From Limnovirga sp038203525 (lineage in GTDB: Bacteria > Bacteroidota > Bacteroidia > Chitinophagales > Chitinophagaceae): a stretch of DNA of 64,000 bases. The translations under genes were made by a program, and so were the position numbers. The notes under the pieces were generated by a model, which saw only the letters and a program-made list of their open reading frames with translations, did not search any database and was not told where the DNA came from. Shown piece by piece: positions 18,101 to 26,328 of the stretch. Positions within the stretch are counted from its first letter, which is position 1. Every line of letters begins with the position of its first letter. The DNA lies in contig JBBRDW010000001.1 of assembly GCA_038203525.1 (NCBI GenBank), forward strand, positions 80,876 to 144,875. The letters run 5' to 3'.

Positions 18101-18664
18101 CACGTCGAGGTCGCCGTCGTTATCATAATCAAAAAATGCGGCCATGTGGGTACTGGTTGTATCATCAAGGCCGTATTCAGCGGCCATATCTTTAAAGTAT
18201 GGAATGCCTGTATTCCCCTTAAAGCCCTGGTTTACATACAAAATATTTTTACGCAGTGCGGGATCCTGCCACGTGGAAGCACACACATACATATCCATTA
18301 GTCCATCGTTATTGATGTCTATAACTGATACGCCTCTGCACCATTTTTTTTCACCTGCTACGCCTGCCTGCTCTGTAACGTCTTCAAAGTGCAGGTTGCC
18401 GCGGTTCAGGTATAATTTGTTGCCGCTAAAGCTGGACGTAAAATAAATGTCGGGCTGGCCATCGTGATTAAAATCGCCAATGCCTACGCCGCCGCCATTG
18501 TACATGTACTCGTAATTGAGCATGTTTACCATGCTGTTTTCCGGAACCGTATTGCTGAAGCTAATACCGCTTTTCTCAATGCTTACAGCACTGAACATTA
18601 CTTCATTTTGCTTGCACGATGCAAGGCTTATCATTGTAAAAAGCAGTATGGCTGCAATTCGCAT
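15107..18664 (-). CDS. Large VCBS/FG-GAP-repeat lipoprotein with internal ASPIC/UnbV domain
   Basis: Predicted cell-surface lipoprotein of 1185 residues. The signal MRIAAILLFTMISLASC has a lipobox (SLASC). Many calcium-binding FG-GAP/VCBS blades follow, shown by repeated D-x-[DN]-x-D-G motifs (DFNHDGQPD, DINNDGLMD, DYDNDGDLD, DADQDGYKD, DLDGDGDMD, DIDNDNDQD, DFNGDGNPD). After the first set of blades, at about residues 520-620, comes an ASPIC/UnbV-type segment (GAMVDIYYKGGYQTAELTPY ... VITWPSGKHQ). A second propeller follows. I choose the ATG at 18664; the frame stays open upstream to 18907, but that part lies in element copy 7 and has no signal peptide. Such proteins often accompany SusCD systems, but none is seen here. 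Function unknown, probably polymer or ligand binding. Confidence 0.88.
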   Translation of the reverse strand: MRIAAILLFTMISLASCKQNEVMFSAVSIEKSGISFSNTVPENSMVNMLNYEYMYNGGGVGIGDFNHDGQPDIYFTSSFSGNKLYLNRGNLHFEDVTEQAGVAGEKKWCRGVSVIDINNDGLMDMYVCASTWQDPALRKNILYVNQGFKGNTGIPYFKDMAAEYGLDDTTSTHMAAFFDYDNDGDLDVYLLVNDLNQERPNTFRPVKKDGSGPTTDRLYRNDYNAALKHAVFSNVSKEAGITWEGYGLGVNIVDINKDGYKDIFVSNDYLSGDLLYINNRNGTFTNHVNEYFKHTSLNAMGNDAGDINNDGLIDFVETDMAPEDNYRSKMMMNPVDYNWYLYTRQFEYPYQSVRNTLQVNTGPSLNEGDSIGTPQFSETGYLSGIGFTDWSWAPLLLDADQDGYKDLMVTNGLPKDITDLDFIAYRSQNVNTTPADLLLKLPAVQLSNYIYRNNGDITFTDKTKDWGWDFPTFSAGIAYADLDGDGDMDVVINNTNMPATLLENKVNSIKDQPHNYLRLQFRGDSININGIGAMVDIYYKGGYQTAELTPYRGYMSSVENVLHFGMGDITVVDSAVITWPSGKHQIQKNISVNQTLIVSSQSAEAGSEMQQTLVAMDNWFSDISSSSGLNILHQQKDFVDFNTQRLLPHKFTNDGPALAAADINGDGLDDIIMGGTTLQPAIVFIQNTANKFTLQFASQNIAPQQTEDAGLCLFDADNDKDLDLYIAEGGFQFAKGSQLYADHFYINDGKGNFSADSTAIPKILSSKSCVKAADFDNDGDLDLFVGGRVVPGAYPQPESGYILQNNSANGKVQYTDITDKVAPELKFVGLITDAVFTDIDNDNDQDLIIVGEWMGITIFKNEKGIFTKQQSSVNAETGWWNSITAADLDNDGDMDYVLGNYGLNGFYKASKEEPVNIYANDYDNNGSLDILISHWRATAPHAAKAAFPVAYRDQLAEQLPVIKKHFNNYSLYANAQMPDVLKNFNRDNEQKLSAINYQSVWIENKGNFTFQLHALPAMAQWSPVFGITVNDFNGDGNPDIALTGNDFSMTPELGRSDALNGLVLQGDGTGNFRPLSTVQSGVFIPGNGKALLQLSVGGNIALAASQNAGPLRLFINKNKEQLVPAAPNETAAIVQLKNGKERRAEFCYGSSFLSQSSRFVQMNPAVKAVTFFSSGKQTRVIQNTP

Positions 18665-18757
18665 AAAATGTTTTTGTTTTGGCGGAATAAAAATACAGGA
18701 AACCGGATGAATGGCAAGGAGGGAAGCAGCAAAGAGACAAATAGGGGAACGGCATTT

Positions 18758-18980
18758 TGGGCCAGGCTGTAGAATTACTATTAAGCTTTCGTTGCGTCGC
18801 ACTCTTGTACAGTAAATTATTTTTTGAGCTTGTTTACAATGTATTGTTTTTACAAATTGCCATTTTAAAATAATTTTTCCAATTGTTAGGCTGGGCAATT
18901 TGCCCAATTATATTTTTAAGTACAAGAGTGCGACGCAACTAAAGCATCATTATTATTCCTAAGCCCGGCTAAAAAATTTC
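18758..18980. repeat. Dispersed L/R inverted-repeat element, copy 7
   Basis: L arm 18758-18810: TGGGCCAGGCTG, TACTATTAAGCTTTC, core GTTGCGTCGCACTCTTGTAC. R arm 18919-18980: AGTACAAGAGTGCGACGCAAC, AAAGCATCATTAT, AAGCCCGGCTAAAAAATTTC. It lies on the 5' side of both divergent neighbours. From 18981 to 19348 the DNA is AT-rich leader with three CCTGTT motifs (annotated separately). Confidence 0.9.
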
Positions 18981-19232
18981 TTTCTAATTGTTGTTCTGCT
19001 ATAACAATATTAACTGCGTTGAAAAAAATTTTCAGCCAAAATATATTTTATAAAATTGTAAAGGAAAAGTGATCTGAATAACAAAAATCTTTAAACAGAC
19101 TTTTTTTTAAAATGTTGAAATTCTTTGCCTGCTTGCATTTAAGCGATTTTTTAAGATTACAGAATTACCTGCAGTATTATATTTTATTTCATTTTAAAAT
19201 AAAATAAAAGCATTTTTCAACACCAGCTATTT

Positions 19233-19280
19233 CCTGTTCAGCACTTTTTTATTACCTGTTAGATGCATTGTATTCCTGTT
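19233..19280 (+). promoter_or_regulatory. Three CCTGTT direct repeats upstream of the 19349 gene
   Basis: CCTGTT occurs at 19233, 19255 and 19275, twice within the longer CCTGTTCAGCA. Spacing is 22 and 20 bp, about two helical turns, which suits a regulator binding one face of the helix (LytTR-type regulators bind spaced direct repeats). Similar motifs precede the 20857 and 24716 genes. The regulatory role is inferred. Confidence 0.35.
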
Positions 19281-19348
19281 CAGCATGGTGCGCAAATTTG
19301 TGTTAATGAAAGTAAAATAGTTTTGAAGGATAATAAAAAACCAATCCT

Positions 19349-20509
19349 ATGAAGAAGAAATTTATCACTCAAACAATGTCAAAAGCCAATACCAGAAAAG
19401 GCATTTTTATGGCATTATTACTTGGCAGTGTAACACTTTCAGTTTTCCTGCTTTCCAACACAACGGGGCCGGCAAAACAAGGTAACCTGGTTACGGGTGC
19501 CCCCTTCAATAATAACTTAACCTGTGGCAAAAGCGGCTGCCATAGCGGCGGCAGTTTTGGTGGAACGATTATTACACAATTGCTGGATGCATCAAATAAC
19601 GTAGTTACATCTTACATACCAGGTGGTAGCTATTCTTTTAAAATTACGATGAATTATACTATTGGTACACCAAAGGGTTATGGTTTTCAAACAGCCGTTT
19701 CCAGTTCGTTGGGAAGCTTGAATATAAATACCTGGGGAACGTTAATTACTGATTACCATAATCAAACTGCATCGGGCCGCAATTATGTAGAACAATCAAA
19801 ACGGCTTACTTCCAATATTATAACCTTACCATGGACCGGCCCTGCCGCAGGTACAGGACCTGTAATATTTTATTCCGCCGGCAATTTGGTTAATGGTAAC
19901 AGCAGTGCCTCCGGAGATGAACCGGTTAATAACAGTCTTACCATTGCTGAAGCTGGATTACTGCCTGTTAAACTGCTTTATTTTAAAGGAAGCCTTGATA
20001 ACGGGTTAGCAACATTAAGCTGGGCAACCGCTCAGGAAAACAATAACAGAAATTTTATTCTTGAAAAAAGCCTTAATGGAACTGACTATACTGCAATTAC
20101 AACCATTGCCGGTAAAGGCAGCAGCAGTGCAGGTTCGCAATACACCTATGCCGATGCAGGTTTTTTCATGAAAGCATTTTACAGGTTAAAGCAAACTGAC
20201 GCTGATGGCAATGTTTCAGTTTATAACATTGTTGAATTAAAAAATTCTGTTGCAACCGATTACCGTATATCAATATATGCACATGGCGGTTCTTCTTATA
20301 TTCTTTTCTATAACGGACTTCAGCAACAAAAAATAAATATACGCGCATCTGATTTACTGGGTAAAATCCTATACTCCTACAATTCATCTGCAAACAAGGG
20401 CGATAATATTATTCAGCTGCCGTCAACAATAAGCAGGGGAATATTAATTGTAACGGTTACTACAGAAGACGGACGAAGAACATCTGCAAAAGTTAGTATA
20501 ATGAGGTAA
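19349..20509 (+). CDS. Secreted choice-of-anchor V/Reeler-like protein with CX4CH motif and T9SS-like tail
   Basis: 386 residues. An N-terminal membrane/signal segment (about residues 20-38, MALLLGSVTLSVFLLS) leads into a ~170-residue domain beginning TGPAKQGNLVTGAPFNNNLTC. It resembles the 'choice-of-anchor V' (Reeler-like) domain of Bacteroidota secreted proteins, where a CxxCH motif normally follows GAPG. Here the cysteines are spaced CGKSGCH (CX4CH). A linker module typical of T9SS clients follows (LPVKLLYFKGSLDNGLATLSWATAQENNN ... FILEKSLNG), then a C-terminal type-A-like sorting domain (YRISIYAHGG ... GILIVTVTTEDGRRTSAKVSI). A shorter paralogue is directly downstream. Function unknown; a covalent heme is possible but unproven. 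Confidence 0.7.
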   Translation: MKKKFITQTMSKANTRKGIFMALLLGSVTLSVFLLSNTTGPAKQGNLVTGAPFNNNLTCGKSGCHSGGSFGGTIITQLLDASNNVVTSYIPGGSYSFKITMNYTIGTPKGYGFQTAVSSSLGSLNINTWGTLITDYHNQTASGRNYVEQSKRLTSNIITLPWTGPAAGTGPVIFYSAGNLVNGNSSASGDEPVNNSLTIAEAGLLPVKLLYFKGSLDNGLATLSWATAQENNNRNFILEKSLNGTDYTAITTIAGKGSSSAGSQYTYADAGFFMKAFYRLKQTDADGNVSVYNIVELKNSVATDYRISIYAHGGSSYILFYNGLQQQKINIRASDLLGKILYSYNSSANKGDNIIQLPSTISRGILIVTVTTEDGRRTSAKVSIMR

Positions 20510-20634
20510 GACAAAATCCGATATATCATCAAAATAAAAGACACTTGATTTAACAGTTTCTGTATCGTAAAATACAGGTGATGCCAGTGTAAATAAATGA
20601 GTTTTAAAAAGATTTTTTTTTAAAATCCATTTCA

Positions 20635-20690
20635 CCTGTTACCTGTTCAAACACTTGTGGCATATTAGATAATCCTGAAGTTTAACAGGG
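20635..20690 (+). promoter_or_regulatory. CCTGTT cluster upstream of the 20857 gene
   Basis: CCTGTT occurs at 20635 and 20642, with an inverted AACAGG at 20685. The rest of the 347-bp gap (20510-20856) is AT-rich leader with no gene visible. Confidence 0.3.
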
Positions 20691-20856
20691 TCAATATGTA
20701 CGCAACTATTGATGACAGCATTAAGTATGCATGGCTACAGCAAAAAAGTACTTAAAAAAATAAAAGGCAGGAAGAACAGAACTGATTGTTTAGCGTACTT
20801 GAAATTACTATTTAAATTTCTTTCCTATTCTTTTTTCATCATTAAAATCAAATGTC

Positions 20857-21786
20857 ATGTTTAAAAACCGACTCAAAAAAATTGCTGTTAGCATTCAGCA
20901 AAAAAAAATAAAAAGTGCTGGAGTAAGTCTGCTGGGAATTGCTGCGTGCATCATTTTTTTCAGCTATGTAAGCGGCCCTGCTAAAAACGGGCAGCAGGTT
21001 ACTGGTGCTCCATTTAACTCGGGGCTAACCTGTGCTAAATCTGGCTGCCATAGTGGTGGAAACTTTGGGGGAACTATAAGCACTAAGTTAATTGATACCT
21101 TGACAGGTAAAACCGTAACAACCTATAGCCCCGGCAAAGGTTATACGGTAAAAATTACGATGTCTAAAACGAGTGGCAAGCCAAAATATGGTTTTCAAAC
21201 CACAGCTGCAACCGCGGCTGGCACCAATGTTAATACCTGGGGAGCAGCACCTTCCAGTACACACAACACTTCAAAATCAGGACACAATTATCTTGAGCAG
21301 TCTAAAGTGCTTAAATCCGGAACAATCTCTTTACCCTGGGTTGGTGCAGCTACAGGCACAGGTTCTGTAATTTTCTATACTGCCGGAAACCTGGTTAACA
21401 ACGATGGTGGCACCAGTGGCGACCAGGTAGTAAACAATGCATTAACTGTTACGGAAGGACCTGCCCCTGCGGCCAGCCCCGTAATAGCAGACAATAAAAT
21501 TTTAAAGCCAGCCATTTCAAATAAAAATACATACTCGCTTAAACTGTACACAGAACATGGCGGTATGTATATAATGTTTCACAATGGATCCAAGCAGCAG
21601 AAAGTACAGCTTACCTACACTGACCTTCAGGGAAATCCATTGCTTACAGGTACAACTACTGCAAACGAAGGCGACAATATATGGCCATTAAAAAGTGATA
21701 AATTTAAAGGCTTCGTAATTGTAAATGTTGTAACAGAAGATGGCATAAGAACATCATTAAAAGTTGTTATAAACCAGGGTATGTAA
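20857..21786 (+). CDS. Secreted choice-of-anchor V/Reeler-like paralogue with CX4CH motif
   Basis: 309-residue paralogue of the preceding protein. It has a signal/membrane segment near residues 25-42 (AGVSLLGIAACIIFFSYVSG) and then the same domain: GPAKNGQQVTGAPFNSGLTC, AKSGCHSGGNFGGTI, YGFQTT, GHNYLEQSK and VIFYTAGNLVNNDGG. The CX4CH spacing (CAKSGCH) is kept. The internal T9SS linker module of the first copy is absent; a short spacer (GPAPAASPVIADNK) leads directly to the C-terminal sorting-like domain (YSLKLYTEHGGMYIMFHNG ... FVIVNVVTEDGIRTSLKVVI). The pair looks like a tandem duplication followed by loss or gain of the middle module. It is closed by an intrinsic terminator. Confidence 0.7.
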   Translation: MFKNRLKKIAVSIQQKKIKSAGVSLLGIAACIIFFSYVSGPAKNGQQVTGAPFNSGLTCAKSGCHSGGNFGGTISTKLIDTLTGKTVTTYSPGKGYTVKITMSKTSGKPKYGFQTTAATAAGTNVNTWGAAPSSTHNTSKSGHNYLEQSKVLKSGTISLPWVGAATGTGSVIFYTAGNLVNNDGGTSGDQVVNNALTVTEGPAPAASPVIADNKILKPAISNKNTYSLKLYTEHGGMYIMFHNGSKQQKVQLTYTDLQGNPLLTGTTTANEGDNIWPLKSDKFKGFVIVNVVTEDGIRTSLKVVINQGM

Positions 21787-21839
21787 TAAAGTCCAAATCA
21801 TTTTTAAGTAAAGAACAGGAAAGATTTTTAACTATAAAA

Positions 21840-21870
21840 CAGCCGGGCAAAAGCCTGGCTGTTTTGTTTA
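21840..21870 (+). terminator. Intrinsic terminator after the 20857 gene
   Basis: Stem ACAGCCGGGC / GCCTGGCTGT with AAAA loop and T-rich tail (TTTGTTTA). The stem contains the same GCCGGGC/GCCTGGC words as the outer ends of the dispersed elements. Confidence 0.75.
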
Positions 21871-21952
21871 TCCATGATCAAAATTATCTTAGCTATTTTA
21901 GCATATAAGCAGTTCATTTTATGCATACGCTTTTACAAATGCTGCATAGTGT

Positions 21953-22022
21953 TTGGAACGTACGAGTGTGCGACGCAACAAAGTTTAATAGTAGAAATTT
22001 AGCTGGGCCCAAAATGTATTTC
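21953..22022. repeat. Solo R arm of the dispersed element family
   Basis: GGAACGTACGAGTGTGCGAC, GCAACAAAG, AATAGTAGAAATTTAGCTGGGCCCAAAATGTATTT. No L core is visible between 21870 and 21953, so this is a solo or eroded copy. The following 345 bp contain TATCTTTG at 22088 (a possible -7 box), but I see no convincing gene. Confidence 0.7.
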
Positions 22023-22365
22023 ATGTAATTAAACAACTATTTCTTGTGTAAAAAAAATCGGATGAAAGCATAGTTATGACCGGGGTTTATCTTTGTACCC
22101 AACCCGTTCCCGGTAACGAAAATTTTCTCACTACCAGGGCGGCATTGCTGTAAAAGATAACTTCAAGTAGCTTTTATAATAGCTTAAATTTTACCACAGC
22201 ATAGCACAAAAGACACCCCTTGCAAATCTGTGTAAAAACTAAGTGTAACCCGGTGGTTGAAATAGCTCCGCTCCTATCCGAACGCACAAAGATGCCGTCA
22301 CCACCATTGGCAAAGCGAGCTGCAAAAAAGGAGAAAAAGAATTATATAGGCGGTCTTAAAAGAAT

Positions 22366-22396
22366 AAAGGTTGATCCGGAAAAAGATCAACCTTTG
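22366..22396 (-). terminator. Intrinsic terminator of the amidase gene
   Basis: Perfect inverted repeat AAAGGTTGATC / GATCAACCTTT with an 8-nt loop. On the minus strand it is followed by a T-rich tail (TTATTCTTTT). It lies about 30 bp after the amidase stop codon. Confidence 0.75.
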
Positions 22397-22426
22397 CCTG
22401 CATGTAAATATTGTTAAGTTGGGCAA

Positions 22427-24061
22427 CTATAAAAGCAGCGAATTTTTTATAAACTTCGGCGCAACTCTTTTTTTAGAAGCCTGTTCAAAAGCATAAGCCA
22501 TCGCAATTATTTCAGCTTCTTTATAGGCACCTGCAATAAAAGAAAAACCAAGCGGCAACTCATGCAGGGTACCCATCGGCACCGTAATATGCGGATAACC
22601 GGCCATAGCTGCGGGGGGACAAAAATAAAAGCCGGTATCGTAGTCGCCATTTACCAGGTCTATACAATTAGCCGGCCCAATACTTGTTCCGCAAATAGCA
22701 TCCAGTTGGTGCTGTTTCATCATATCATCAATCACTTTTCCAGAGCCAGTGGACTTGGCCAATGCATCTGTGTATTCTTTAGACGTAAGCTCTCCTTTTG
22801 CCTCACAGGTTTCAAGGGTTTCCTGTTTAAAATACGGCATTGCTTTGGGTTCATTCTGTTTGTTGAATGCAATTACATCCGCAAGTGTTTTTACTTTTGC
22901 GTTGGCGGTTGAAAGATATTTATTCACGCCGTCTTTAAATTCGTACTGCAATACCGCCGATTCTCCCGAACCTGCATGCTCCGTGGCTTTCAGCAACTCA
23001 ACTTCCACAATAACAGCTCCCTTCTGCTTCAGAAGTTCAATGGCAGCCTTATACAACGCTACAACCCCTTCATTACCTTCCATGAATTTTTTTTCTACCC
23101 CTAAACGCTTACCTTTTAACCCATTTGCATCAAGGAATTGAGTGTAATCTTTTTTAGCCTTTCCGTCGCTTTCATTTGTAACTTCATCGGCGGCATCAAC
23201 GCCCGCCAATACACCCAAAAGAATAGCAGCATCCTTTACCGTTCTGGCCATTGGGCCGGCAGTATCCTGTGTTTTGGAAATGGGTATTATTCCACTGCGG
23301 CTTAATAAACCTACGGTAGGTTTTATACCAACAATTCCACAAAAAGACGATGGCGCAATTACCGATCCATCTGTTTCGGTACCGATGGCCACGGCGCAAA
23401 AATTAGCGGCAACAGCTGCCCCCGAACCCGAACTGGAACCACATGGGTTGCGGTCGAGTACACATGGATTTTTTGTTTGCCCACCCCTGCTGCTCCATCC
23501 GCTGGTAGATCTGGTAGACCTGAAATTGGCCCATTCGCTCAGGTTGGTTTTACCGAGTAATACGGCACCAGATTCCCTGAGCAGTTTAATAATAAAAGCG
23601 TCTTTGGTGGCAATATTTCCTTCCAGCGCCAGGGCCCCGGCAGTCGTCATCATTTTATCGCCGGTATTGATATTGTCTTTTATTAATACAGGTATACCAT
23701 GTAAAGGGCCGCGAACTTTACCAGCTTTACGCTCCTTATCCATATCATCTGCAATAGTTAATGCATCTGGGTTTAGTTCAATTACGGCATTCAGTTTGGG
23801 GCCATTCTTATCAACCGCATCAATCCGTTTTAAATACATTTCTGTAATAGAACGGGCCGTATAAGTGCCGTTCTCCATTTTTTGTTGTAATGCATCGACC
23901 GTTGTTTCATTCAACTCAAAATCATCGATAAATTCATCTGAAACTGCTTTATCCATTTCCTTTTTGTCTTTCGTATCCGGCTCATTACAAGAGGCTGCCG
24001 CAACAGTACCTATTGCCAAACTTGCTACAGAACCCGTTCGTAAAAAGTTTCTTCTGTTCAT
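22427..24061 (-). CDS. Amidase-signature-family lipoprotein with Tat-like signal
   Basis: Amide hydrolase of the amidase-signature (AS) family, 544 residues. The N-terminus MNRRNFLRTGSVASLAIGTV carries a twin-arginine-like motif (NRRNFLRT) and then a lipobox (AAASC, Cys25), so it is probably exported folded and lipid-anchored. The AS catalytic triad is visible: Lys128 in PVLIKDNINTGD, the cis-Ser in the GSSSGSG loop (208-214) and nucleophile Ser233 in GTETDGSVIAPSS. PTVGLLSRSGIIPIS and DTAGPMARTVKDAA are typical AS-family segments. It is monocistronic with its own terminator. The substrate cannot be inferred; peptide-amide or aryl-amide hydrolysis are both possible. Confidence 0.9.
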   Translation of the reverse strand: MNRRNFLRTGSVASLAIGTVAAASCNEPDTKDKKEMDKAVSDEFIDDFELNETTVDALQQKMENGTYTARSITEMYLKRIDAVDKNGPKLNAVIELNPDALTIADDMDKERKAGKVRGPLHGIPVLIKDNINTGDKMMTTAGALALEGNIATKDAFIIKLLRESGAVLLGKTNLSEWANFRSTRSTSGWSSRGGQTKNPCVLDRNPCGSSSGSGAAVAANFCAVAIGTETDGSVIAPSSFCGIVGIKPTVGLLSRSGIIPISKTQDTAGPMARTVKDAAILLGVLAGVDAADEVTNESDGKAKKDYTQFLDANGLKGKRLGVEKKFMEGNEGVVALYKAAIELLKQKGAVIVEVELLKATEHAGSGESAVLQYEFKDGVNKYLSTANAKVKTLADVIAFNKQNEPKAMPYFKQETLETCEAKGELTSKEYTDALAKSTGSGKVIDDMMKQHQLDAICGTSIGPANCIDLVNGDYDTGFYFCPPAAMAGYPHITVPMGTLHELPLGFSFIAGAYKEAEIIAMAYAFEQASKKRVAPKFIKNSLLL

Positions 24062-24283
24062 TTTAAAAATTAATTAGTGGTAAATAAGCTTTGAGAGCGT
24101 TTCAAAAGTACGCAAGTGGTTTATTTAAGACTTGCTTTTTTATAATGATATCCATGAAAAGATTGAAAATTGTCATCAATATTAAGTTTTTCAGCAACCG
24201 CTGCATTTTACCACTTTTATAGTTTAACTGGAAGCTGTTGGCATAATAATATAGCTGACAGCCTGTGCAGAATAATGATGAAA

Positions 24284-24371
24284 AAGTACAAGCGTGCGGC
24301 CACGCCTTTGGCGGGGCAAGCTGTAAGGAATGCTAAATAGTAATAACTACGACTGGCTACAAATTTTTACA
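24284..24371. repeat. Solo R arm with variant GGCGG tip
   Basis: AGTACAAGCGTGCGGCCACG, CCTTTGGCGGGGCAAGCTGT, AAGGAATGC, ending ACTGGCTACAAATTTTTAC. It is the clearest example of the variant tip. The 654-bp gap (24062-24715) has no other gene. Its 3' part is very AT-rich and carries CCTGTTTAACAG at 24420, a CCTGTT-type palindrome. Confidence 0.65.
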
Positions 24372-24702
24372 AAATTAATGCTGAAATGGTAAAAATTGAG
24401 CTGATTTGGGGATTATTCACCTGTTTAACAGTTAGCCACAAAAAGTTTTACAAAAAATATCACAGCCTCAATTAGTTGAATAACAATTACTTATATTATT
24501 ATTTTGTTTAACTTTTTGTAATAAATAATTAAACAAGGTTACTTTTTCGCCTTAAAGGTATTAATATGTAAATAATACACATTTTATAGTCAGTTCTTTC
24601 GGTATTTTAATTAAATAAGAACATTATAAAAAATTGAGGAGCGTGTTGAATTTTAGAATGATCTGCTTACTTGTGGCAAACACAGGATTTAAAAGCAAAA
24701 TA

Positions 24703-24708
24703 AAAGGA
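24703..24708 (+). promoter_or_regulatory. Clear Shine-Dalgarno that fixes the start at 24716
   Basis: AAGGAG is 7 bases before the ATG at 24716. It supports this start and is unusual for the window. Confidence 0.55.
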
Positions 24709-24715
24709 GCAATAG

Positions 24716-25150
24716 ATGAAAAAGTATTCGAAGTGGTTAATGGTTGCAGTATCAGTTATTGTTATGGCATTTGCGTACAAACCAATTAAGTCCGCAATTG
24801 AAGGAAACCCTGTTGACAAACGCATTTCATTTGTAATTTATAAAGGAAATAATTATACATCGAAAGCATATGACAAAACATCTGCACAGGTACATATAAA
24901 TGTAGAAAAAGTTAGCCATGGAAAATGCATCACAGTTTGGGACACCACTTTTGATGCAAAATTGCTTAAGCAATATCCTTCTATTGAAAATGCATTTTTA
25001 AAGGAAATAATTGTACCACATGTAATTGACAAAAGAGACCGCCTCGAGATAAGTTGCATTTTAACTTACAAATCTTCGGGCGGACAACTTCAAATGCAGT
25101 ATGGAGCAGTAGTGATGGATGAGTCAGGTAAACTGGATATTCCTATCTAA
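24716..25150 (+). CDS. Secreted protein of unknown function
   Basis: 144 residues that I do not recognise. The N-terminus MKKYSKWLMVAVSVIVMAFA is a signal peptide, with cleavage likely near AFAYKP. The mature part is a mix of beta-like segments (RISFVIYKGNNYTSKAYDKT, AQVHINVEKVSHGKCITVWD, RLEISCILTYKSSGGQLQMQ) with two cysteines (KCITV, ISCIL) that could pair. It is a well-formed gene: strong Shine-Dalgarno, signal peptide and a 19-bp perfect terminator. It is monocistronic, with a long AT-rich 5' region and a CCTGTT-type palindrome about 300 bp upstream. Confidence 0.72.
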   Translation: MKKYSKWLMVAVSVIVMAFAYKPIKSAIEGNPVDKRISFVIYKGNNYTSKAYDKTSAQVHINVEKVSHGKCITVWDTTFDAKLLKQYPSIENAFLKEIIVPHVIDKRDRLEISCILTYKSSGGQLQMQYGAVVMDESGKLDIPI

Positions 25151-25159
25151 AAAGACTTC

Positions 25160-25199
25160 AAGCATAAAAAGGAAAGCAGTGCTTTCCTTTTTATGCTTG
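25160..25199 (+). terminator. Intrinsic terminator, possibly bidirectional
   Basis: Perfect inverted repeat (AAGCATAAAAAGGAAAGC on the left arm, 3-nt loop AGT). It ends the 24716 gene and could also act on the convergent pseudouridine synthase transcript. Confidence 0.85.
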
Positions 25200-25237
25200 G
25201 TACAAAATTGAAAAACTTAACTGACCACAAAGCTGGC

Positions 25238-25849
25238 TCAGGTTAACCAGTTTTCAATTTTGAGGCTTTTAAAAAAACAGTTTTCCTCAATCTCTCTTAC
25301 CTGGCCGGGTTGCAGGTCGCCCAGCAAAATATCTTCAATGGCAACACGTATCAGCCGTTTGCACTTATGGTGCACTGCTGCCACCATTTTACGCACCTGG
25401 TGAAATTTACCTTCCGTTAAAGTAATTATCAACCAGGTATGGGGAACATATTGTTTTGCCTCGTTATGCAGCAGGCAAAATATTTCAGGGTTCGTTATAA
25501 TGCTTACCTCGCATGGCGTAGTAACATAATCTACGCCCCCTTTTATTTGAATTGAAACACCCGTTCTTAATTGTTCCAGTGTTGCAGCACTTACCAGGTT
25601 TTTAACCTGCACCAGGTAAACCCTTTTATGTGCTACCGGACCCTGGAATAACAGCTTTGTAACTTTCTTATTGGTTGTTAAAATCAATAAACCTTCTGAG
25701 TGGTTATCGAGCCTGCCAATGGCGTGAATACCATCGGGGAATTTAAAGTCAAGATCGCCCAATAAGCCCACCTGGTGCGAGCTCACAAACTGCGATACCA
25801 TATTTGGCGGCTTGTTAATAACAAAATAACGGTGGGCATTTATGTTCAT
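25238..25849 (-). CDS. RsuA/RluB/E/F-family pseudouridine synthase
   Basis: Predicted rRNA pseudouridine synthase, 203 residues. The catalytic motif GRLDNHSEGLLIL has the nucleophilic Asp48. The N-terminus (YFVINKPPNMVSQ) and C-terminus (LTEGKFHQVRKMVAAVHHKCKRLIRVAI) match the RluE-like members that lack an S4 domain. The target uridine cannot be told; RluE (23S U2457) is the closest architecture. It is a single gene, convergent with the 24716 gene. Confidence 0.88.
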   Translation of the reverse strand: MNINAHRYFVINKPPNMVSQFVSSHQVGLLGDLDFKFPDGIHAIGRLDNHSEGLLILTTNKKVTKLLFQGPVAHKRVYLVQVKNLVSAATLEQLRTGVSIQIKGGVDYVTTPCEVSIITNPEIFCLLHNEAKQYVPHTWLIITLTEGKFHQVRKMVAAVHHKCKRLIRVAIEDILLGDLQPGQVREIEENCFFKSLKIENWLT

Positions 25850-25866
25850 TTATAAAAAATATTTTA

Positions 25867-26002
25867 GTCAGGCAAAAGAAATACTATCAAGCATTCGTTG
25901 CAGCTTGCCCCGCTAAAGCGCATATGCGTCAAGCTAAGGAATACATTTATTGACCCAACAGCGTTGCTACTATTGAGCTTTCGTTGCGTCGCACTCTTGT
26001 AC
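25867..26002. repeat. L arm(s) of the dispersed family, with a small variant copy fused to it
   Basis: First a compact variant copy: CATTCGTTGCAGCTTGCCCC, GCTAAAGCG, then CGTCAAGCTAAGGAAT. Then a standard L arm: CCCAACAGCG, TACTATTGAGCTTTC, core GTTGCGTCGCACTCTTGTAC (ends 26002). The matching R arm is not found until 27191, beyond the nucleotidyltransferase gene. 26003-26328 is AT-rich with no gene. Confidence 0.75.
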
Positions 26003-26328
26003 TTTTAATTACTTTATTCAGCAATTTTCAATCAGCTTTATTGGTATGCAGCAGTACTTGCAGCAAATTAATATGTCATGTAATATGGGGGGAAAAAGTT
26101 CAATCTTTGTTTTCAATTTCATCTTATTTTTCGCATCTAATTTTTTTTCTTTTGCAATTTAAGTTCCTGTAAGTTGAAAGCTACATTTCAATTTTTGAAC
26201 GACTCTTAATTAAATATTTTTGCAAGTTTACTATTAATAAGAATAGATTTTTTTTAGAAGATATTACTTTCAAAAACTTTAACGGCTTCTATTTTTTTTG
26301 CATGTTATCACGACGATTAAAAACAATT

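Noticed and set aside
18665..18907. Upstream extension of the VCBS lipoprotein frame
   Set aside because: It runs through element copy 7 and would bury the lipoprotein signal that starts at 18664.
22220..22417. A 65-codon plus-strand frame ending LPACKYC between the 20857 gene and the amidase
   Set aside because: It starts on TTG, has no recognisable family, and its 3' half contains the perfect hairpin that ends the convergent amidase transcript. A TATCTTTG box at 22088 keeps a small chance open.
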